A DNA stretch of 64,000 bases, from NCBI GenBank assembly GCA_017992055.1, contig JAGOPK010000007.1, positions 186,001 through 250,000 of the forward strand, written 5' to 3'. The stretch is from Burkholderiaceae bacterium (GTDB lineage Bacteria; Pseudomonadota; Gammaproteobacteria; Burkholderiales; Burkholderiaceae_C). Of this stretch, positions 62,137-64,000 are shown piece after piece. The notes beneath the pieces were generated by a model, which searched no databases, was not told where the DNA came from, and saw nothing but the letters and a program-made list of their open reading frames with translations. A program made the translations under genes and the position numbers. Within the stretch, counting starts at the first letter, position 1. Each line of letters starts with the position of its first letter.

Positions 62137-63690
62137 TCAGGCCGGGTGCTTGTCGAAGATCTCCACCGCCCGGGTCAGCGTATCGGCGCGCTGCTGCATG
62201 GTCCGGCAGGCGGCCGCCGCCTGCTCGGACAGGGCCGCGTTCTGCTGGGTCGCCTGATCGATCTGCGTCATGGCCTCGCTGACGCCGACGATGCCGGTGC
62301 ATTGCTCGCCGGACACGCGGCTGATGTCGCGCACCATCGAGCCCATGCGCTCGACCGAGCGCAGCACGTCGTCGATCACCGTGCCGGTCTGCTGCATGCG
62401 CACACCGCCACGCTCCACATGCTCGACCGAGCTGCCCACCAGGGCCCGGATCTCGCGGGCCGACTCGGCCGCCCGCCGGGCCAGGGCGCGCACCTCGGAC
62501 GCCACCACGCCGAAGCCCTTGCCCTGCTCGCCGGCCCGTGCCGCCTCCACCGCCGCATTCAGCGCCAGGATGTTGGTCTGGAAGGCGATGTCCTCGATGA
62601 CCTGGTTGACCTCCTGCACACGCCGGGTGGCCTGCTCGATGTCGGCCATGGTGGTCGCCAGGCCCGCCACCGCCTGGCCGCCGCGCCGCGCCGTGGCCTG
62701 GGCGGCTTCGCTCTCCTGGCCGGCCAGGCGCGCGGTGTCGGCGGTGTGGCTGGCGGCGGTGCTGATCTGCTCCAGCGCCGAGGCCGTCATCTGCACGCTG
62801 GCCGACTGCTCCTCGGTGCGGCCGGACAGGTCGTGGCTGCCCTGTGCCACCTCCTGCGCCGCCGAGCGGATCTCGGCCACCTCGTGGCGCACGTCGTCGA
62901 CGATGGCGTGCATGTTCAGATTGGTCAGCCAGATGTAGCGGGTCAGCGGCCCCAGCGGATGGCGCATGTCGTAGTCGACGCGGCCGGCCAGGTTGCAGCC
63001 GGCGATCTGCTGGGCCAGCTCGGTGCACTCGTCCAGCTTGGCCGCGATGACGCCGCGGAACCAGGCCAGCAGGCCCAGGCCGGCCGCCCCGGCCAGGCCC
63101 AGCTGGGCGGCCACATGCCAGCCCAGCAGCGACGGCAGCACGGCCGCCGCCAGCGTCAGTGACAAGGCCAGGCCGAAGCGCGCGCTCATCGACAGCCGGA
63201 AGTAGCGGTTCGGCAGATCGCGCCAGCCGTTGCGGCGCACGCCACCGGCATGCAGCCTCAGCGTCTGCCGGCCGCTTTCGCGCTCGGCCTTGATCTGCGC
63301 ATACAAGGCCTCGGCCTGCTGCACCTGCTCGCGCGTGGGCTTGATGCGCACCGACATGTAGCCCACCGGCTTGCCGGCGCTCATCACCGGCGTGACATTG
63401 GCCTGCACCCAGTAGTGGTCGCCGTTCTTGCAGCGGTTCTTGACGATGCCGGTCCAGGGGCGGCCGCGGCCGATGGTGGACCACATGTCCTTGAAGGCCT
63501 CCGGCGGCATGTCCGGATGGCGCACCAGGTGGTGCGGCTGGCCCAGCAGCTCGTCGTAGTCGAAGCCGCTGACCTGCACAAAGGCCTTGTTGCAATGGGT
63601 GATGCGGCCCTGGGCATCGGTGACCGAGACCAGAGGCCGGGCCGCGGGATAGTCGACTTCGCGCTGGGTGACTGGCAGGTTGAGCTTCAT
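62137..63690 (-). CDS. Methyl-accepting chemotaxis protein with N-terminal PAS domain (Aer-like)
   Basis: A 517-residue receptor. Residues about 5-120 form a PAS domain of the Aer type (LVSVTDAQGRITHCNKAFVQ; DMPPEAFKDMWSTIGRGRPW; NGDHYWVQANVTPV), which in Aer binds FAD and senses energy or redox state. Two hydrophobic helices follow at about 168-205 (FGLALSLTLAAAVLPSLLGW; LGLAGAAGLGLLAWFRGV). The signalling domain ends in the highly conserved hairpin tip, IAFQTNILALNAAVEAARAG and EQGKGFGVVASEVRALARRA. No CheB/CheR-binding pentapeptide is visible at the C-terminus. Met at 63690 is chosen by homology. No che genes are adjacent. Confidence 0.92.
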   Translation of the reverse strand: MKLNLPVTQREVDYPAARPLVSVTDAQGRITHCNKAFVQVSGFDYDELLGQPHHLVRHPDMPPEAFKDMWSTIGRGRPWTGIVKNRCKNGDHYWVQANVTPVMSAGKPVGYMSVRIKPTREQVQQAEALYAQIKAERESGRQTLRLHAGGVRRNGWRDLPNRYFRLSMSARFGLALSLTLAAAVLPSLLGWHVAAQLGLAGAAGLGLLAWFRGVIAAKLDECTELAQQIAGCNLAGRVDYDMRHPLGPLTRYIWLTNLNMHAIVDDVRHEVAEIRSAAQEVAQGSHDLSGRTEEQSASVQMTASALEQISTAASHTADTARLAGQESEAAQATARRGGQAVAGLATTMADIEQATRRVQEVNQVIEDIAFQTNILALNAAVEAARAGEQGKGFGVVASEVRALARRAAESAREIRALVGSSVEHVERGGVRMQQTGTVIDDVLRSVERMGSMVRDISRVSGEQCTGIVGVSEAMTQIDQATQQNAALSEQAAAACRTMQQRADTLTRAVEIFDKHPA

Positions 63691-63912
63691 GAAGACATCT
63701 CGTTGAGGGACGAACGCTTGCCACGGGCCGGTGGCAACGGGTGCTTCGACAGATCCAACCCACACCTGAGGCCCATTTCACCCTTGATTTGATTTGCCTC
63801 AAATGCAATATTTGCACTTTTAACTGATTTAACAAGGAAACGCCGATCGCCCCTGCGGTGCGAACATCGGCGCACCATCCAGCCCCCTGCCGCCACCCGC
63901 CGGCGCCCACCG
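63691..63912. other. AT-rich divergent intergenic region
   Basis: This 222-base gap between the chemoreceptor and the Gfo/Idh gene holds the most AT-rich stretch noticed in the window, roughly 63776-63841. It contains a short palindrome TGCAA-TAT-TTGCA (63804-63816). Promoters for both directions should be here, but no convincing -35/-10 or sigma-28-type pair could be fixed by eye. No coding sequence is supported in it. Confidence 0.45.
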
Positions 63913-64000
63913 ATGACCTCTTTTGCATGGGCCCTGATCGGCCCCGGCCGCATCGCCCACAAGTTCGCCGACGCGGTGCAGCGCTCGCCGGGCATGCACC
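63913..64000 (+). CDS. Gfo/Idh/MocA-family oxidoreductase, N-terminal start (cut by window edge)
   Basis: An ATG at 63913 opens a frame that runs off the right edge after 29 codons. It reads MTSFAWALIGPGRIAHKFAD, then AVQRSPGMH, which is the first strand, glycine-rich turn (GPGRIA) and helix of a Gfo/Idh/MocA dehydrogenase; these NAD(P)-dependent enzymes oxidise or reduce sugars and cyclitols. The upstream region is the AT-rich promoter gap shared with the chemoreceptor. The call rests on this short N-terminus only. Confidence 0.7.
   Translation, partial: MTSFAWALIGPGRIAHKFADAVQRSPGMH

Overview
The window is very GC-rich chromosomal DNA, dense with genes that mostly abut or overlap by 1-4 bases. 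The gene families point to a free-living betaproteobacterium of the order Burkholderiales (Comamonadaceae, Sphaerotilaceae or a Rubrivivax/Ideonella-like lineage): Bug-type receptors of tripartite tricarboxylate transporters, CaiB-type CoA transferases with LysR regulators, PcaC, SlyX, many large hybrid sensor kinases, and sugar-acid catabolism. The genus is inferred from gene content only. No rRNA, tRNA, CRISPR array, insertion sequence or prophage was seen.

Layout. 1-5066 (+): tail of a Bug receptor, a glyoxalase-like protein, a universal stress protein and a hybrid kinase with a periplasmic solute-binding sensor. 5082-7571 (-): a phosphonate-type ABC transporter (two PhnE-like permeases and one ATPase) with no binding protein. 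7742-11892 (+): selD followed by six small genes. 11912-15113 (-): an HMG-CoA-lyase/CoA-transferase fusion and a Bug receptor, divergent from a LysR gene (15196-16131) with a clear T-N11-A operator between them. 16154-19345 (-): a second hybrid kinase. 19389-20309: PcaC-like and Nudix genes.

20303-38441 is the core of the window: two divergent arms for sugar-acid uptake and catabolism. The minus arm holds a CUT1 ABC transporter, gluconokinase, gluconate 5-dehydrogenase-like SDR, a GntR/FadR regulator, a DenD-like dehydrogenase, another SDR and, upstream, a 2-hydroxyacid dehydrogenase. The plus arm holds an IlvD/Edd dehydratase, an SDR, a 3-hydroxyisobutyrate-dehydrogenase-like enzyme, an L-idonate 5-dehydrogenase-like enzyme, an SDR plus fumarylacetoacetase-family pair of the non-phosphorylative type, a UxaA-like dehydratase and an Ldh2-family oxidoreductase. 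A 17-bp sequence with 15/17 identity occurs before the transporter operon and again between the two arms, and is a good candidate operator for the GntR protein.

38477-44899 (+): PhoX-like protein, SlyX, outer-membrane barrel, EamA exporter, a pair of c-type cytochromes with five haem motifs and a class II aldolase. 44920-52436 (+): a signalling set made of a multi-PAS kinase, a receiver-kinase and a receiver-GGDEF-EAL protein whose N-termini are paralogous. 52440-56896 (-): Na/Pi cotransporter-like protein, MFS transporter, PAS kinase. 57025-58944 (+): a B12-type radical SAM protein. 58967-61164 (-): MATE transporter and thioesterase, divergent from a TetR gene (61275-61889) with nested perfect palindromes between them. 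The window ends with a PAS chemoreceptor (62137-63690, -) and the start of a Gfo/Idh/MocA oxidoreductase cut by the edge. Functions below are family-level calls from reading the translated sequence; no database search was possible.
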